In this document: positions 4,495-5,773 of the stretch, one piece after another | How the letters are laid out: each line of letters starts with the position of its first letter | How positions within the stretch are numbered: the stretch's first letter is position 1 | NCBI GenBank assembly: GCA_964430085.1 | Contig: CAYSES010000025.1 | Coordinates: forward strand, 1-5,773 | Direction of reading: 5' to 3' | From: RBG-13-33-26 sp964430085 | Lineage (GTDB): Archaea; Nanobdellota; Nanobdellia; Pacearchaeales; GW2011-AR1 | DNA: 5,773 bases | Position numbers and translations under genes: made by a program | The notes under the pieces: model-generated | Database searches by the model: none | What the model was told of the DNA's origin: nothing | Seen by the model: the letters and a program-made list of their open reading frames with translations, nothing else

Positions 4495-5208
4495 ATGAAA
4501 TATACTGGAAGTTTGGTAAAAAGGGAAAGGGAACAGATATTCAAGTTATTTTTAGAGAATATTAAATTAAAATTTAATGAGATAGAAAAAGAAACTGGAA
4601 TTCGTTCTAACATGGTTTCATATCATCTTGAAAAAATGCAAAAAGAAGGTCTGCTTGAAAAAAGAAGGGGATATTATTTACTGACAAAAAATGCGGAGAA
4701 ATATATACCAATTTTTTCAAATTTAATAGGAAAGGAATTAAGTGCTTTGCCTGTTATCTTGATTGCATTGATAAACAAAGATAAAATTCTTTTAATGAAA
4801 AGAAACAGAAGGCCATACAAAAATTATTGGTCTATGATTGGTGGGAAAATATTGCCAGAAGAAGATTTTGAAACTGCGAGTTTAAGACAAATTAAAGAAA
4901 AAACAAACTTAGATTGTAAATATGTTAGTATTAACTCTGTGTTACATGAAAGGATCAAGGATAGTAAGATGGTAAAATATAGCTTTATTCTTTTCTTCAC
5001 AAAAACAATTACTAAAAAAGAAAATTTTATAGAATCTACTCATGGAAAATTAAAATGGTTTAATCTAAAGGATATAGGCAAAAAAGAAAAAATAATTCCC
5101 TCTGATCTGTGGCTGATTAAAAATAAATTAAATTCAAAAATAAATATCAAAGAAGCAATGATGTTAGAGAGAGAAGGAAATCTATCCAGATTTAAAATTC
5201 TTACTTAA
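4495..5208 (+). CDS. winged-helix regulator with degenerate Nudix domain
   Basis: A 237-residue protein in two parts. Residues 11-70 form a winged helix-turn-helix (IEKETGIRSNMVSYHLEKMQKEGLLEKRRGYYLLT, recognition helix about 37-50). Residues 85-200 are a Nudix domain: VILIALINKDKILLMKR, YWSMIGGKILPEEDF, then the Nudix box from G117. G117, E123, R131 and E135 are kept, but the RE glutamate is Q132, the second EE glutamate is K136, and the box glycine is N138. Two of the usual metal-binding acids are thus lost, so hydrolysis is doubtful and ligand sensing more likely. The order is the reverse of bacterial NrtR (Nudix then wHTH). It is divergent from the CYTH-like operon and shares its TATA box, so it is a candidate regulator of that operon and of itself. 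Leaderless ATG start. Confidence 0.8.
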   Translation: MKYTGSLVKREREQIFKLFLENIKLKFNEIEKETGIRSNMVSYHLEKMQKEGLLEKRRGYYLLTKNAEKYIPIFSNLIGKELSALPVILIALINKDKILLMKRNRRPYKNYWSMIGGKILPEEDFETASLRQIKEKTNLDCKYVSINSVLHERIKDSKMVKYSFILFFTKTITKKENFIESTHGKLKWFNLKDIGKKEKIIPSDLWLIKNKLNSKINIKEAMMLEREGNLSRFKILT

Positions 5209-5251
5209 ACTTAATTATCACAAACTGTACATGAAATATCTCTATAATTAA

Positions 5252-5261
5252 CTTTATAAAC
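5252..5261 (+). promoter_or_regulatory. TATA box for the 162-residue protein
   Basis: TTTATAAA within ACTTTATAAAC is centred about 26 bases before the ATG at 5282, the spacing of a leaderless gene. This is one of the best TATA matches in the window. Confidence 0.6.
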
Positions 5262-5281
5262 TTCATCTTTGAAATAAGAAA

Positions 5282-5770
5282 ATGGAAAATGAATGGGATC
5301 TTACTAAGTTAAAGGAAATTTATAATACCTTTAGAAAGAAATATAACTTACCTTCTTTTGATAAGTTAAATGAAGATTTTCAGATAGAAAAAATTTCTGA
5401 TTCTGAAACAGATTTTGTTTTAAGGGAAATTAGGACATACATGGCTAATAAATTCATTAATTATCTAAGATTCATAGAGTCTTTGATAAATCCTCCTGCA
5501 AGCAGCCCTATGTTTGTTTTTGCATTAACAAAAACTCTTGGAATGAAAGAAAAAGAGAAATTAATAGAATTATACAAAAAAATAGCGAAAGTAGACTTGG
5601 ATTTAATTGAAATGGACATAGAATATTCTGAAGAAAAGGAAGCAGAATCAATAAAAAAATATTTTGAAATCTGGCAAGATATTAAACATGATTTACTCAA
5701 TATTCTTAATGTAATAAAAAAGAATCTGGATGCTAAAATAGAAGAAGACACTAAAAGCTATTTTGGATGA
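5282..5770 (+). CDS. conserved helical archaeal protein, unknown function
   Basis: A complete 162-residue soluble protein, ending at a TGA three bases before the window edge. It is rich in Glu, Lys and Leu, with long predicted helices (for example 40-68, 87-112, 115-152) and no signal peptide or membrane segment. The patterns FDKLNEDFQIEKI (26-38), ETDFVLREIRTYMANKFINY (42-61), SLINPPASSPMFVF (67-80) and the acidic YSEEKEAESIKKYFEIWQDIKHDLL recall, from memory, a hypothetical family widespread in DPANN archaea. No catalytic residues or known domain can be recognised. It has its own TATA box 73 bases after the wHTH-Nudix gene, so it is probably a separate transcription unit. Confidence 0.75.
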   Translation: MENEWDLTKLKEIYNTFRKKYNLPSFDKLNEDFQIEKISDSETDFVLREIRTYMANKFINYLRFIESLINPPASSPMFVFALTKTLGMKEKEKLIELYKKIAKVDLDLIEMDIEYSEEKEAESIKKYFEIWQDIKHDLLNILNVIKKNLDAKIEEDTKSYFG

Positions 5771-5773
5771 TTA

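Noticed and set aside
3135..4500. Integrated element using tRNA-Thr as its attachment site
   Set aside because: No copy of the tRNA-Thr 3' end was found downstream within the window, and there is no integrase gene.
5461..5751. Minus-strand frame of 96 codons opposite the helical protein
   Set aside because: It is a serine/isoleucine-rich shadow of a Glu/Lys-rich gene with a strong TATA box.

Overview
The window looks like part of the chromosome of an AT-rich archaeon, most likely a DPANN-type lineage (Woesearchaeota/Pacearchaeota-like; this placement is an inference). All three tRNA genes lack an encoded CCA. One has an intron at position 37/38 with a clear bulge-helix-bulge splice motif. 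Most genes have an archaeal TATA box about 24-34 bases before the start codon and no Shine-Dalgarno sequence, which suggests largely leaderless transcription. The small membrane proteins, the stand-alone EF-Tu domain-2-like protein and the helical 162-residue protein also fit such a genome.

Layout. Positions 1-2286 are read on the minus strand. In transcription order they hold an EF-Tu domain-2-like protein (2286-2038), a class I SAM methyltransferase of a type often seen with glycan genes (1870-1148), a second, dissimilar SAM methyltransferase (1022-264) and an intron-containing tRNA-Glu(CTC) (193-46). The two methyltransferases are preceded by a 50-bp promoter repeat with 48 of 50 identical bases, so they probably share a control signal. 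The same repeats flank the second methyltransferase as an 815-bp unit. Positions 2344-3210 are on the plus strand: tRNA-Gln(CTG), two small two-helix membrane proteins and tRNA-Thr(GGT). Positions 4439-3249 return to the minus strand with a two-gene operon: a CYTH/triphosphate-tunnel-like protein, then a 135-residue protein resembling a small phage-associated family. Diverging from it on the plus strand is a winged-helix plus degenerate Nudix protein (4495-5208), then the helical protein (5282-5770).

Most notable points: (1) the tRNA-Glu intron contains a decayed copy of the 3' end of the same tRNA; (2) the two unrelated methyltransferases share a sharply bounded promoter repeat with an inverted repeat over the predicted start site; (3) a single perfectly palindromic TATA box sits midway between the CYTH operon and a wHTH-Nudix protein whose Nudix box has lost metal-binding glutamates. 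This last unit looks like a nucleotide-sensing or phosphate-metabolising module with its own regulator. Its function is inferred, not demonstrated. No CRISPR array, insertion sequence, rRNA or origin was seen. No gene-free stretch exceeds 300 bases.
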